64,000 nucleotides of DNA, taken from NCBI GenBank assembly GCA_947044365.1, contig OX345636.1, forward strand, positions 60,267,537 to 60,331,536, in the 5' to 3' direction. Positions within the stretch are counted from its first letter, which is position 1. The number at the start of each line of letters is the position of its first letter. The notes beneath the pieces were generated by a model. That model was not told where the DNA came from. It ran no database searches and saw nothing but the letters and a program-made list of their open reading frames with translations. This stretch comes from Petrosia ficiformis. Lineage: Eukaryota; Porifera; Demospongiae; Haplosclerida; Petrosiidae. Both the position numbers and the translations under genes were made by a program. Below are positions 10,718 through 20,970 of the stretch, piece by piece.

Positions 10718-10921
10718 AATGAGGAAGCTAGAATAGCACAGGTTGCTAATATTAACCAGCTCCCTGGGACCGTGGCAGAGGGGATGTTGAACACCTACTA
10801 ATTTTTCAAGGGTAGAGCTGAATACACTCATAGGCAAAAAAAGCCTAACCCTAGTCGGCCTTGAACCTGCAATCTTTCGATTGCAGGCCAGCACTTTAGC
10901 CAGCTGTCCACTAGTACCCTC
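10718..10921 (-). mobile_element. tRNA-derived SINE, copy 1
   Basis: On the minus strand it starts with a tRNA-like head: a box A-like TGGCTAAAGTGCTGG, an anticodon-type hairpin CTGCAATCGAAAGATTGCAG, and a box B-like GGTTCAAGGCC. A poly-T stretch and a unique body (CTATGAGTGTATTCAGCTCT, CCAGGGAGCTGGTTAATATT) follow. Copy 2 is at 19700-19880. Boxes A and B together indicate an RNA polymerase III SINE and not a working tRNA. Confidence 0.7.
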
Positions 10922-11045
10922 TTAGTAGTTGTATTACTTGTATTATTTGTATTACTTTGTATTAGTTGTATTAGTTGTATTAGTTGTGTTGATATAAGGG
11001 TTGTATTATAATGCACATTTCAATGAACATTTTTTTCCATTGCAG

Positions 11046-11114
11046 ATGATACCAAAAACGATATTTCCAAGCAAGATGAACCAAATGTGAAGAAGCCAGA
11101 TGAAACAATACCAG
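11046..11114 (+). CDS. Linker exon 3 of the death-domain locus (phase 1-1)
   Basis: A 69-nt exon with acceptor TTTTTTCCATTGCAG and donor GTACTA. In phase 1 it encodes D-DTKNDISKQDEPNVKKPDETIP and a trailing G. The sister exon at 20040-20108 differs at few positions. It precedes the death-domain exon by 238 bp with matching phase, so the two can be spliced directly. Confidence 0.7.
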
Positions 11115-11352
11115 GTACTAAATGTAGTGTCTTTATAAAACAAATAGTACAGTATGACTGAGTAGCATCATGAGTACATGTATATCTCTCTGTATTTTAA
11201 CTTAATGTGATGTGTTATAAACTCTGCTATTAATATTACTATTAGTAGAATGCTATATTTGTAATTAAGATATAATTAGTTACCACTCTACTTACCATGG
11301 TTTATAAAAATAATATATAATTTTGTATAATCATTAATAAATAATTATTTAG

Positions 11353-11691
11353 ACTCATCTGATATCAAGGACATGGCTATTTTGAGTAGAAGACCTGAAC
11401 TTGCTGAGCTTGAAAATCACGTTAGAACTAATCAGTGGCATGCTGTCGGCCTCCAACTTCATCTTGAAGAAAATGATTTGGTGGCAATTGAGCAAAAGTA
11501 TTGTGGTGACATTGCTAGTTGCAGAAGATCCATGTTTGACCTTTGGCTGAAAACCTTCCCTGAAGCAAGTAGAAAACAACTCTTTGATTGTCTAAAATCA
11601 AAAGCTGTTGCTGAGATTCATATGGCTGAACAATATAGGGAATGTATTTGTCGTCAGTTATCTCAAAAACCAACACCTAGCTACTATCAAG
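11353..11691 (+). CDS. Death-domain exon
   Basis: The exon lies between acceptor ATTATTTAG and donor GTATGC, is 339 nt long and has phase 1 at both ends, so it is a complete insertable module of 113 codons. After a short acidic lead the sequence shows the death-domain helix pattern: WHAVGLQLHLEENDLVAIE, then CRRSMFDLWLKTFPEASR and LFDCLKSKAVAEIHMAEQY. The tryptophan before the VG motif, the IE in helix 3 and the MFDLWL helix 4-5 segment are the usual death-domain landmarks. Death domains assemble signalling complexes for cell death and NF-kB-type responses. Linker exon 3 lies directly upstream. Only one death-domain exon is visible although the flanking segment is duplicated; the second copy instead leads to a different terminal exon. 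Confidence 0.8.
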
Positions 11692-12622
11692 GTATGCATT
11701 GCAGTATAACTAATAATATACAATAGCATTCAATTGTTGTACATCAGAATTAATAAAAATATACCTGAGATTATACCCTGGAGATAATTGAGAAATAGTT
11801 TAGTGTTCTTTTGCAAACTGTCATGGTGTGCTTCCTGACTAGTGATAAATGAATGTACACACACACACACATTTCTGTCTGGAACAACACTTTTTGAAGC
11901 TAACTTGACTCAGGAGTGCATGAATCCCAAGGAGCATATAACAGCTATATATAAGCTGTGTCAACCTTTGTCAAACGAAAGTACTTGAGATAATGATATT
12001 CATAATGTGTTTCAAGTGCTATAGTGTTAAACATACACGCCTAGCGCCATGTCCTACACGTGATAAAAATGGCGACAAAAGCTGCTAAACATACTGTATA
12101 CTAGACGACTGTTGAAGAAGGAGATGAAGCGTCTTATAAGTAGAGTGAGAGAAGTGGATGCTGTTCATTTCATGAGCAACTAACCTTCCTCAAAAGTTCT
12201 TGTGAAGTTTATCCGTCCTTGTTTTGGCCTGTAGCTTTTCTTTTTGGGCTGCCACTTATTTTATATATTCCCATATTCTTCATTGCCTCTTGAGGTAGTG
12301 AAGTAAGCGATGTTGATGTGGTTCTTTTCATGAAACATAGGCTCGCTACAGCTGCCTTTCTCTTTCCTAACTCATTAGTGTATACTACACTAGTACTATA
12401 CTGTATGTGCATTGGGCGCAGTTTGTCGGTAGATTTTTAATTTTGTATATCGTCAGCCACTTAGCGCCTCCGCTTTGTTTGCTTAGTGTTTGCCCATATA
12501 TGGTCATTTTGTGCAATTCGTTCGACAAAGGTTGACACGGCGTTTTAAATAGCAGTTGTACGCTCCTTCCCCGCCTTCGGCGGGGTTCATGTGCTCCTGC
12601 TTGACTTCATATTCACTAACAG

Positions 12623-12739
12623 GTTCAGCGAATCTGGTTTCTTGTTGAGGAACAAGTGGCTTATGTTTCAAAGGAAGAGAAAGTCTATGCTTCTTCTCAG
12701 GAGGAGTACACTCACCAACGTTTTTTGTTAGCTCTGTTC
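12623..12739 (+). CDS. Possible isolated exon of an unrecognised gene
   Basis: After acceptor TATTCACTAACAG the frame VQRIWFLVEEQVAYVSKEEK...YTHQRFLLALF runs into a poly-A tract at 12740. The composition is protein-like, but no neighbour exon was found and the stretch may be a transposon remnant; the hairpin CCCCGCCTTCGGCGGGG at 12571-12587 and a foldback element follow closely. Confidence 0.2.
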
Positions 12740-12862
12740 AAAAAAAAAAAAACAGCAAGTCAGACAATATTTTCAAACAGTAACAATTCTTTACTTATAG
12801 TTCTCTACAGATCAATTGCACATGAATTTCACGCATGCGCAAGATTTATAACAAAACAATTA

Positions 12863-13019
12863 AGGCATGGTTCAATCATGTATTATCGAATTTATCCGTA
12901 CTTGTTTCCGGTCTTGGTACTTAAAATAGAGCACTCGGCCTTCGGCCTGGTGCTCTATTTCAAGTACCTCGACCGGAAACGCGTACGGATACATCCAATA
13001 ATGCACTCTGAACCATGCT
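12863..13019. mobile_element. Foldback element, nearly palindromic
   Basis: Arms of about 75 bp pair across a TTC-type loop: GCATGGTTCA...TATCCGTACTTGTTTCCGG on the left with CCGGAAACGCGTACGGATA...TGAACCATGC on the right, and the centre AGAGCACTCGGCC / GGCCTGGTGCTCT. It would fold into one long hairpin and has no coding frame of its own. Confidence 0.75.
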
Positions 13020-13261
13020 TTAACTATTACATGTAATACACAAGGTACCATGTAATACAATACACAATGTACTATGTAATACATTATACAGTATGTAATA
13101 CATTATATAAACCTGATAAATATGTAGCATTTGGATAAACCTGGTAATTATAAGTAAATATGGCGATTACCCACACAGACTACAAAAAACAAGAGGATTG
13201 TTTTGTAATTAACATTTATGCTCCTTGTCGAGATGAGAATAACAGTGTCCATTGAAAGTTT

Positions 13262-13678
13262 AACAAGTGTATATAGAGAAAAAAGCTTTATAGTGTCCAG
13301 CATTCAGTAATCATGGCTGACTTTATCATGCCTGAAACACAACAGCCTATTATACATGTAGTTATTATTTTCATTATCACCTCCCTCTACCTTGAACCTT
13401 GTAGAACTTGAATATATTTCAGGTAGAATAGCTAGCTATTAGTTTTAGTTTCTACGTAAGCTACACAGGCTTTCTTTCTGCTGGTCTGTATAGCTTGAGT
13501 GCGCATTCTTTTACACGTCACGCCCATTAATTGACCGAGCCCCCGGGAATGACGTAACTTCCTTAACTACGTATAAAACGCACACTCGCGAAAGTGACAC
13601 AAACATATAAATATAAACAGTGTATATATATATATAGTTCGAACCTGTGGGAAAGCAATCATAGGGATGGCCATAAAA
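13262..13678 (-). mobile_element. MITE family A, near-complete, reverse orientation
   Basis: Contains in order AACAAGTGTATATAGAGAAAA, ATGGCTGACTTTATCATGCC, GAGCCCCCGGGAATGACG, and AAAGCAATCATAGGGATGGCC, matching the reverse complement of 38070-38549. No transposase is encoded. Confidence 0.8.
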
Positions 13679-14059
13679 ATATAATTTCTCCTGACTTAGT
13701 AGAACATCATACTCACATAATAACAAGTTAATTAAGGACATAATATAATAAGTGACCACACCATCATGAATAAATTATTATCTAGGATCATTACTACTAT
13801 TGTAGTCTTGTGTAGTCAAGCACTGCAACTCTACTAGTGACTCCCTGAGTCTGGTACACTATAAATATAATGTTCATTCAGAAAACTACTCGATGTTTAG
13901 TTGTCATTAAAGTGACAGACGACAATCTAAGAATATTTAATGAGGCAACTTACTTATTTTTCTCACAAACTCAAAAACATTAGAACATAAGGTAAAGCAG
14001 CACAACAGCTCAGAGTGTAATAAATACTACAAAATGAGTTTCAAAGTCATTAGTATACA

Positions 14060-14112
14060 TGTCCAGTGCAGAGTGTTGTGGGTTCAAATCCCACCTGAGG
14101 CAACTCATTTTC
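14060..14112 (+). other. tRNA-like 3' half (SINE remnant)
   Basis: GTGGGTTCAAATCCCAC forms a perfect T-arm with a box B-like loop. No acceptor-stem partner, D-arm or box A lies upstream, and a T/C-rich tract follows. I therefore read it as a truncated tRNA-derived SINE and not a tRNA gene. Confidence 0.4.
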
Positions 14113-14879
14113 ATTTTTTTCATTGCCTTGAGTGTCTTTCTTTATTTCTTTCTTTTTCTTTCCATCTCAAGTGTCATCATGTATGTTAAGCATCTACATG
14201 TGTACATGTATTCAATCAATTTTGTTTTCTAAAGATCCAGCATACTAGCATACATGTACATGTACAGTAGAGGACATAAAAAAGTTAACGTTTCGTAATA
14301 GTAGAACGATCGTTTTACAGCTCCATTCGTTGTTATAATCGTTTTAAAAAACGATGCTGATTGTTTGCGTTAATAATTAACCTATAATTAAGATGAGCAT
14401 ATCTGATTTTCCTAAAAGTATGTTAGGGTGGAGCGTTTTAACATCTAATTCTTTTCAGCTCCATAACTCTCGTATTTTATCAGACTGAAGATTCTAACTT
14501 ACATGTACTTTACTGGACAGAAGAGTTGTTAGCAAAGCCAATGATGTCAAACTTATGCTTCGTTCAGGAAGAGTGAGGTGAGCGCTTGTAGTACCACGGG
14601 CAACGCCCACCTCTGTACAACCTTGTATAACTTATGCAATTTAAACAGCCATGACTTTTAACTCACATATTTAGACAGAAGATCTTTCAAGAAAGTCATA
14701 GATACCAAAATCATGCTCTGTTAACTGCAAGATAGCAGCAAGGCGAGCGTTTGAAAGTGTAAGTAATCACCGGCGACGTCCATATTTTACGTTCATGGGA
14801 TTTCTTGTTGAAATGCGCATGTGCAAAGATTGCTTTAACTGTTTAATTGTTTTTAAAAACGATTATGATCGTAACAAGT

Positions 14880-15835
14880 GTATATAGAGAAAAAAGGTAT
14901 CCCTATGATTGCTTTATGGTGTCCATTGAGCATTCAGTAATTGTAGCTGACTTTATCATGCCTGAAACACAACAGCCTATTATAGTTAATATTTTCATTA
15001 TCTACTCTCTTTACCTCTTTTAGAACCTTAGGAATATATTTTAGGTAGAATAGTTCACTAGTTGTTCTAGTAGTGCTTGGCAATATGACAATTAATTCAA
15101 TTATTGCAATTATCTTATTATATTATATTGCATTTTAAATTATTGTGGACAATTAATAATCGTTGGACAATTAATAATTGTTAGACCTTAACAATTAGTC
15201 AATGGTATAGCTTAGGTGTATCATCAGTAATACAATTCCTTTGGTTGATTTGCACAGTGTGTACACAAAGTACATATAATATTCCTGTAAACAGTATAAA
15301 TAGTGTCAATTATCAAAGTGTATGCATGCATTACAGTATCATTATGTACATTGTAAGCACATACATGGTGTACATACACATGTACAATGTATGTAAATGC
15401 TACAAGCGTATATATCATCAGAACGCATTTTCAGCCTCGGTAGAAACATTATGACAAAAAACATGAAACATGAAATCACACACATTCAATGAACTGGTAT
15501 TTCTTGCAAAAAAACTAGCAATACATTATAGTTCTTGTTTGAGTAAAAAAAATCACAATTAATTGTATAATTGCAATTAAATATTTGACAATTAATCGTT
15601 ACCACAACATTTGATATTGCCAAGCTCTGAGTTCCAGTTTCTAATTCTATGTAAGCTACAAGCAGCTTTCTTTCTGCTGAGTTCCAGCGTGCGTTCTATT
15701 ACGCGCCACACCCATTAATTGACCAAGCCCCTAGGAATGACGCAACTTCTTTAACTACGTATACAACACATACTCGTGAAGTGGACACAAGAAAATATAT
15801 ATATAGTTCGAACCTGTGGGAAAGCAATCATATGT
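14880..15835 (-). mobile_element. MITE family A split by a nested insertion
   Basis: The left piece (14880-15070) and right piece (15630-15835) together give the same order as the copy at 13262-13678. The element between them starts GCTTGGCAATATGA and ends TGATATTGCCAAGC. Confidence 0.7.
15075..15626. mobile_element. Nested AT-rich element with GCTTGGCAATATGA ends
   Basis: Terminal inverted repeats GCTTGGCAATATGA (15075) and TGATATTGCCAAGC (ending about 15625) enclose AT-rich DNA with several ACAATTAAT-type repeats. It interrupts a family A MITE. The short frames inside on both strands look like chance. Confidence 0.6.
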
Positions 15836-17115
15836 TTATTAATTGTCATCTGTGTAGTTGGAGGGTTACTATAATCATATTATCTGTTATGTTTTTACCA
15901 GGGGCATGAAGAGGTTATTTCAAGCACATTTTCAATAGTATCGTTAATTAGCAGCTTTGGGTTTTTTAGTCTACCAGAAGCAATCTAATAACTCCTACAT
16001 TTTAATTAAAAACTTACTTGCGAGGGATGCTGTTAGACCCTCATCAGTACAATCAATGCTTTTCATAAGAAAGTTATATTACTCATTTTTATGCAGCAAA
16101 TTTTGTTAGTATAGACCTGACATTCTTATTTTTCTCACAAACTCAAAAACATTAGAACATAAAGTAAAGCAGTACAACAGCTCAGAGTGTAATAAATACA
16201 TGTACTACAAAATGAGTTTCAAAGCAATTAGTATACATGATAAACACTTACTGACACAAACACCGAACAACTCAGCTTTCTTACATATTTAGTATTACAT
16301 GATATATTAATTACATCATTCTACCTTGCATAATGTGTGAAATCTCTCTTGACATGTGACACTTGACAGTACATTTCTAATTAAAGCTCATCTTACATAA
16401 TAATTGATCAGCCCTCCCACACATGTGTACACACAAATACCTTCATGTAATGAACGTAACAATTGTGTGGTTAGAGTAGTAGTCACCCGTCCCTTTCAGT
16501 GCAACCCACATTACTAAGTACGTAGGTGTTTAAAATGGCAAAGCAGCAAAAACAAAAATTATATAGGCATGTCTTTCAACACGCGTCTTACACTAAATAT
16601 CATTATCTATATATAGCACAAGAGTTAGTTGAGCAATAGCTAAGATATTATACTATATAGATATTGAAATTCCTGAGAGAAGCACAGTTTGTCTGGAAGC
16701 TCTATTTCAACTAATTATGTTTCCTTCAATTTTATTGTTTATCTGTATAGTATAATAACTTACATTGTATCTATTTGTCCACTAACTCTTGGATTATAGA
16801 TAATCATATTTATAAGCATTTAAAGTCATGTCTATGAATTATTGCTGCTTCTACTGATATATCTCTGATCAAACACTATCCATACAGTATACTAGACCAT
16901 CTCTTGATCGTAAAGAGGAGGGGCTTGCTAAACAAGACTAGCTTCAAAATATGCTAATATTTCTGTCCCAGACCAATAATCCCTGAAAGTTTTAAAAAAT
17001 GATTTTATAGTTTGTATTAATACATGTACATGTATATTAGTTATATTAGGTGTTTTGGTTGTGTGAATTGTATTGTAATACTAATTTTTAAAACACTTTT
17101 TTTTTCCATTTGCAG

Positions 17116-17163
17116 ACAATAATAGAAGAGAAGCCATGCCGAAGAAGCCTGAATCAGTGCCAG
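17116..17163 (+). CDS. Linker exon 4 of the death-domain locus (phase 1-1)
   Basis: A 48-nt exon with acceptor TTTTCCATTTGCAG and donor GTACTA, encoding D-NNRREAMPKKPESVP plus G. It is the sister of linker exon 2. In its upstream intron the minisatellite motif is present only as one degenerate unit (17037-17065). Confidence 0.6.
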
Positions 17164-17889
17164 GTACTAAATACACTTCCAATGTTTTCATAGTAAATAA
17201 GTACAATATCTTATACATTGTACATAGCTACATTTAGAAAAGTTACCAAGGATAGCAAAACAGGTGTTTGTCAAAATAAAGGGGAGCAAACCCCTCATCT
17301 GTTTACATAAGCACATGCCCAACTAGGGAGGTCTGGTGACAGGGTTCCTCAGGAAATTTTTATATTACAATCTCTGAGATCACTTTTGGTTGCTAATGTT
17401 TGACCTCAAAAGATTGCAATTTAATAATTTATATTGCAAGTACAAGTAGGGCAAGATTTAGGGGCAAATGCACTACCCCCACCACCACCCCTCACCCTAA
17501 ATACTACCTGTTGTACTGTATAAGCTAACAATGAGTAGGTAACTTTATGAGTAGCATAACCTGACAAATCTGTTGTGAAACTCTACTAGTAATTTATTAA
17601 TAGTAGAATACTATATTATTTGTAATTCAGACATAGTAGTTACCATTCTAATAGTTAATTAAGAGCATAATAATAATAATAAATCACCACACCTGTTATG
17701 AATAAATGGTTGCTAGGGCAACATGTGCAAATCTATCTGCTCAGCATCTATTTATTATACTCCCCGAGGGTTTTAATTATTGTATTATTTGTGTTACATG
17801 TACTGGTAAAAGTAGTAATAGTCACATGTATATAGTTCGTATTGGTTAAAAAAATTGTATTACTTATATAATTGTATTACTTGTATTTT

Positions 17890-18270
17890 GCGCTGGGACG
17901 AAGATTGGAAAACAGCCTTCAAAGCTTCGTCAGCAAAAAGAAACAAAGGTTAGAAGTTTCGCACACATTTTTATCAATGTTGGTCTTACCTTCATTGGCT
18001 ATAGAAAACCTCCAAAATAGGGTTATTGCTTTATAACAAAAACTAGTGTCGTTCCTGTCTATCAAAATTGGACTGAGAATTACATGTAAGACAAAAGCAA
18101 CCAGCAACACAGCCTAAACTTTCATGGAACACACCCACATTATTAACCACACGTTTGTGAATTGCAGAAGTGTGCATGCACAAACATTAAAGTACGATGC
18201 TTCAAAGGTAGAAATGTAGCTTCCAATACACAACAAATGAACGAAGGTTTGAACCTTCGTTCCCAGCCCC
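17890..18270. mobile_element. MITE family B, second copy
   Basis: Ends GCGCTGGGACGAAG and CTTCGTTCCCAGCCCC. It sits at the position equivalent to 9649-10052 within the segmental duplication, so it was copied with the duplication and did not insert independently. Confidence 0.75.
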
Positions 18271-18314
18271 ACTTGTACTAGTTGTATTACTTGTATTACT
18301 TGTATTACTTGTAT

Positions 18315-18833
18315 CAGGACCCCAGAATGATGTTGACAAGAAAGTGAAAGCGTAGGAGCGACAGACGACCATGCATTTAATTAAATTGGTCAAACTATCT
18401 GTCTGTACTATTTTTAGAACCCACGTACATGTATATCCACACCTTCATTGAAAATGAACAGCTACTACTACATTGACTGAAGTTTCTGTAAAACAAAGAA
18501 AATAATTTAGTGATAATCCAGCTGTGTAGGCTGTGAAGATGTTGCTAGTGAAGCCATTGACAAAGTGGTAGAAATAATGTCAAACACTCTTGAATAGGAC
18601 TAAACAATTCTTTCTCGGCTTCTCCAAAGCATGCTCTATGTGACTCCATATACTAACTAACCTTGGAGATCTTCGAGGTGTTGACGCCATATTTAACAAA
18701 GGCGTGGATATACGAGGGTTCTAAAAATAGTTACAGATGGTCAGACAGATACACGTAGTTTGAGCAATTTCATTAAATGTGTGGTCGTCTGCTGCTCCTA
18801 CTCTTTCGCTTTCTGGTCAACTCTGGGCTCCTG
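18315..18833. mobile_element. Element C with long inverted repeats, second copy
   Basis: Matches 10116-10655 from CAGGACCCCAGAATG to CTCTGGGCTCCTG, again within the shared duplication. Confidence 0.75.
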
Positions 18834-18936
18834 TTTGTATTAGTTGTATTTTTTTTTCTACAAGTGTTTTGACCAAATGTCGCTTAACGTAACTTAGTTA
18901 ATTTATATTATAAAGCACATTTTAGGACAGTTGTAA

Positions 18937-18994
18937 TTATTTTTATGGCCCGTAGGGCCATCCCTATGATTGCTTTCCCACGGGTTCGATGTAT

Positions 18995-19031
<37 letters not shown>

Positions 19032-19427
19032 TGTGTCACCTACGCGAGTATGGGTTGTATACGTAGTTAAGGAAGTTACATCATTCCCGGGGGCTCGGTC
19101 AATTAATGGGCGTGGCGCGTAAAAGAACGCGCGATCAAGCTCTACACACCAGCAGAAAGAAAGCTGTTGAGCTTACGTAGAAACTGTAACTAATAGCTAG
19201 CTATTCTGCCTGAAATATATTCCTAAAGTTCTACAAGGTCCTTTGAAAGGTCAGGAGAGTAGATAATCAAAATAATAACTATAATAAGCTGTTGTCTTTC
19301 ATGCTTGATAAAGTCAGCCATGATTACTGAATTCTGGACACCACAAAGCAGTCATAAGGATACTTTTATCTTCACTTAAATTTGTAAAGCAATCATAGGG
19401 ATGTTTTTTTCTCTATATACACTTGTT
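18937..19427 (+). mobile_element. MITE family A, complete copy
   Basis: Left end GGCCATCCCTATGATTGCTTT, right end AAAGCAATCATAGGGATG followed by a T-run and CTCTATATACACTTGTT. The interior order is the AT tract, CGAGTATGGGTTGTATACG, CATTCCCGGGGGCTCGG, GGGCGTGGCGCG, AGATAATCAAAATAATAA. The partner duplication copy lacks it, so it inserted after duplication. Confidence 0.85.
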
Positions 19428-19699
19428 AATACAGGGGTGTCCTCATTTTTAGAGTTTCCTCAATAGAGGGGTTTCACTGTACAATTAAATCGTTACTCTA
19501 AACCTCCAGACAGTTAAATTGTGCAGTAATGTAATCATGTTACTATAACACATGTAGTAATAAGTTTAGTGTAGACAAGATCTAGATAATAGTAGTATAA
19601 TTTATTAATATTTTTAATGTATGGAATTATAGCAACATTTGACTTATTGACGTATTAGAATGATCATATTGTAATAATAATAATAATTATTATTACTTC

Positions 19700-19880
19700 A
19701 CAATTGGTAGCTAGAATAGCACAGGTTACTAATATTAACCAGCTCCCTGGGAACGACGGCAGAGTGGATGTTGAACACCTACTAATTATTTTAGGGTAGA
19801 GCTGAATACACTCATAGGCAAAAAAATTCAACCCTAGTCGGCCTTGAACCTGCAATCTTTCGATTGCAGGCCAGCACTTA
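19700..19880 (-). mobile_element. tRNA-derived SINE, copy 2
   Basis: The same body and tRNA-like head as 10718-10921 (CTGCAATCGAAAGATTGCAG, GGTTCAAGGCC). The box A end is truncated next to a 25-bp flank repeated at 18895 and 19880 (TTAGTTAATTTATATTATAA). Confidence 0.65.
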
Positions 19881-20039
19881 GTTAATTTATATTATAAAGC
19901 ACATTATATTATAAAGTACCCTCCTAGTAGTTGTATTACTTGTATTATTTGTATTACTTTGTATTAGTTGTATTAGTTGTGTTGATATAAGGGTTGTATT
20001 ATAATACACATTTGAATAAACATTTTTTTTCCATTGCAG

Positions 20040-20108
20040 ATGATATCAAAAGTGATATATCCAAGCAAGATGAACCAAATGTCACCAAGCCAGATGAAAC
20101 AATACCAG
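20040..20108 (+). CDS. Linker exon 5 of the death-domain locus (phase 1-1)
   Basis: A 69-nt exon with acceptor TTTTTTTCCATTGCAG and donor GTATTA, encoding D-DIKSDISKQDEPNVTKPDETIP plus G. Its phase fits the terminal exon at 20645. Confidence 0.65.
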
Positions 20109-20644
20109 GTATTAAATGTGGTGTCTTTATAAAACAAATAGTACAGTATGACTGAGTAGCATCATGAGTACATGTATCTCTTTCTGTATTTTAACTTAAT
20201 GCGATGTGTTATAAACTCTACTATTAATATTACTATTAGTAGAATGCTGTATTTGTAATTAAGATATAATTAGTTACCACTCTTCTATGCATAATAGAAC
20301 TATTGTATTGATTATAATTATATTATCAATACATGTATTGAGAATGTCTATAGACACATTGAAATTTCCAATTCACTCTAGTGTGACTTGGCCATGGAAA
20401 GTATAGTATAATGAATATCTGTTATTAGTTTCAATTACCATAGGTTATTGGTAGAATACATTTTGTAATAAGTAGATGATGTCAACTTTCATACCTTAAG
20501 TCTACTTTTAATTGCATGTACTAATTTTAGCAAATTTAGCAACTAAAATTATTATGTGCTAATAATATATTTCATGATTAGGCAAATTAGGTGATGGGTA
20601 ACTATAATTATAATTTTATAGTTGTTATTGTACATTTCATTTAG

Positions 20645-20970
20645 CAATCTTGACACCACAGAAAGTGAAAGATATCTTGCGTGTGTTTACTCCAGACATG
20701 TTGAGACTGCTTGCATCATGTGAGAACAGAATCATTCTTGCTTCTGAACTTTATGGGAAATTTCTGATAACGGAAGATGCTTACCTTCGAACTACTGATG
20801 ATGCTCCCATTTCTGATCTGCTTAAAGGAGTTAAATTATATAACGATATCACTACAACTGTTGCCGATAATCCAGACAAGCTGCTGAAACTACTTGCAGT
20901 TCTCCACAGATTGGAAAATTTCAAAACCATTGCTGAGAAATTCGAGAAACACATGGAACTCAATTACTAA
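20645..20970 (+). CDS. Terminal exon: helical death-fold (CARD/DED-like) domain
   Basis: The exon opens after ATTTCATTTAG in phase 1 and ends with TAA at 20968-20970, giving about 108 residues. It is all-helical in pattern: TPQKVKDILRVFTPDMLRLL, CENRIILASELYGKFLI, then DKLLKLLAVLHRLENFKTIA. The size, the leucine-rich last helices and the company of a death domain suggest a death-fold such as a CARD, but no diagnostic residue is certain. With linkers 4 and 5 it forms the 3' end of the locus; whether one transcript spans 1364-20970 or there are two paralogous genes cannot be told from the sequence. Confidence 0.6.

Larger units (their letters stand above)
8819..11340 (+). repeat. Long segmental duplication, copy A (partner 17070-20290)
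   Basis: The whole order of exons, introns and inserted elements is shared with 17070-20290: linker, GGCAAAACAGGTGTTTGTCA, MITE B, long-TIR element C, SINE, second linker. The insertions therefore predate the duplication. Copy B later gained MITE A (18937-19427). Confidence 0.85.
17070..20290 (+). repeat. Long segmental duplication, copy B (partner 8819-11340)
   Basis: Co-linear with 8819-11340. Differences are the family A MITE at 18937-19427, a unique AT-rich piece at 19430-19690, and small indels. It carries linkers 4 and 5 and leads to the terminal exon at 20645. Confidence 0.85.

Noticed and set aside
10855..10921. tRNA gene on the minus strand
   Set aside because: Boxes A and B are present but the body and poly-T that follow, and the second copy with the same body, make it a SINE.
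12209..12412. Minus-strand frame of 67 residues and short ATGGCGACAAAAGC start at 12069
   Set aside because: Possibly pieces of a transposon gene, but frames break within a few codons and nothing confirms them.
14060..14112. tRNA gene
   Set aside because: Only the T-arm is present; no D-arm, anticodon arm or acceptor pairing.
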